Made by a program: the position numbers and the translations under genes. A stretch of DNA of 49,497 nt, taken from positions 1-49,497 of the forward strand of contig CAMRSY010000011.1 in NCBI GenBank assembly GCA_947053545.1. The letters run 5' to 3'. Position 1 is the stretch's first letter; every line of letters begins with the position of its first letter. Positions 49,431-49,497 of this stretch are shown here, piece by piece. Under the pieces are notes generated by a model that worked only from the letters and a program-made list of their open reading frames with translations, did no database searches and was not told the DNA's origin. Source of the stretch: an uncultured Clostridia bacterium. GTDB taxonomy: Bacteria; Bacillota; Clostridia; Christensenellales; Borkfalkiaceae.

Positions 49431-49497
49431 ATAAAGTACAAATACGATTCGTGCGGGAATATATGCCGGATAACCGAAAACGGACACGTGGTAGCCA
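49431..49497 (+). repeat. Start of a further RHS repeat copy, cut by window edge
   Basis: 67 bases identical to 44179-44245 of the full RHS gene, so a fourth tip unit starts here and continues beyond the window. Confidence 0.92.

Noticed and set aside
39467-49497. Prophage, based on holin-like and recombinase genes
   Set aside because: No capsid, tail, portal, terminase or lysin gene is present, and the recombinase is a small stand-alone resolvase 17 kb away.
44191-49497. CRISPR or other short-repeat array
   Set aside because: The repeats are long coding RHS segments, not short spaced repeats, and no cas gene is present.

Overview
The window looks like chromosome from an uncultured, probably gut-dwelling, Gram-positive clostridium. 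Lipoproteins carry InlB-type B-repeats, there is no outer-membrane gene, Shine-Dalgarno sites are AGGAGG-like, promoters are TTGACA/TATAAT with 17-base spacing, and there is a LacI-controlled maltodextrin operon. A Christensenellales-like lineage would fit, but that is inference from style, not a marker gene.

Layout. 1-5550 (mostly minus strand): a tRNA-Arg cut by the window edge, a large membrane-anchored M60 (enhancin-like) peptidase that may act on mucin, a ferredoxin-like protein and hypoxanthine phosphoribosyltransferase. 5620-5890: a very small transcription unit for a 21-residue hydrophobic peptide. 5900-10290: iron-sulfur and sulfur-transfer genes: nadA, an IscR-like Rrf2 regulator, a 50-residue Cys-containing protein, iscS behind two palindromic operators, iscU, and ttcA. 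10360-14770: a cell-surface pectate lyase lipoprotein with its own promoter and a structured leader. 14780-19500: sbcD-sbcC-radC. 19570-21900: a dGTPase divergent from two acetyltransferases. Here, and at nadA, promoter positions imply transcripts that start at or within about seven bases of the start codon.

22066-39204 is a starch/maltodextrin locus. A serine recombinase gene lies next to two 25-base inverted repeats that flank the promoter of the first starch gene, which suggests an invertible or recombinase-controlled promoter. Four copies of a LacI-type palindrome (TTAAACGGTTAA) follow. Genes in order: starch-binding lipoprotein, surface GH13 amylase lipoprotein, small secreted protein, short LacI regulator, cytoplasmic GH13 neopullulanase-type enzyme, maltodextrin-binding lipoprotein, two permeases, an unusually long MsmK-type ATPase, and glycogen/maltodextrin phosphorylase. 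The set would bind and cut starch outside the cell, import the maltodextrins and degrade them inside.

39420-49497 is a polymorphic-toxin locus. A holin-like membrane protein precedes an 1882-residue RHS protein with no signal peptide. Its C-terminal toxin tip overlaps a cognate membrane immunity gene. Two further start-less RHS tips with other toxins and immunity genes follow, each unit ending in a terminator, and another unit begins at the right edge. A 567-base perfect direct repeat joins the expressed gene to a downstream tip, which is what tip exchange by homologous recombination would use. The most interesting systems here are this cassette array, the candidate invertible promoter, and the cluster of leaderless genes.
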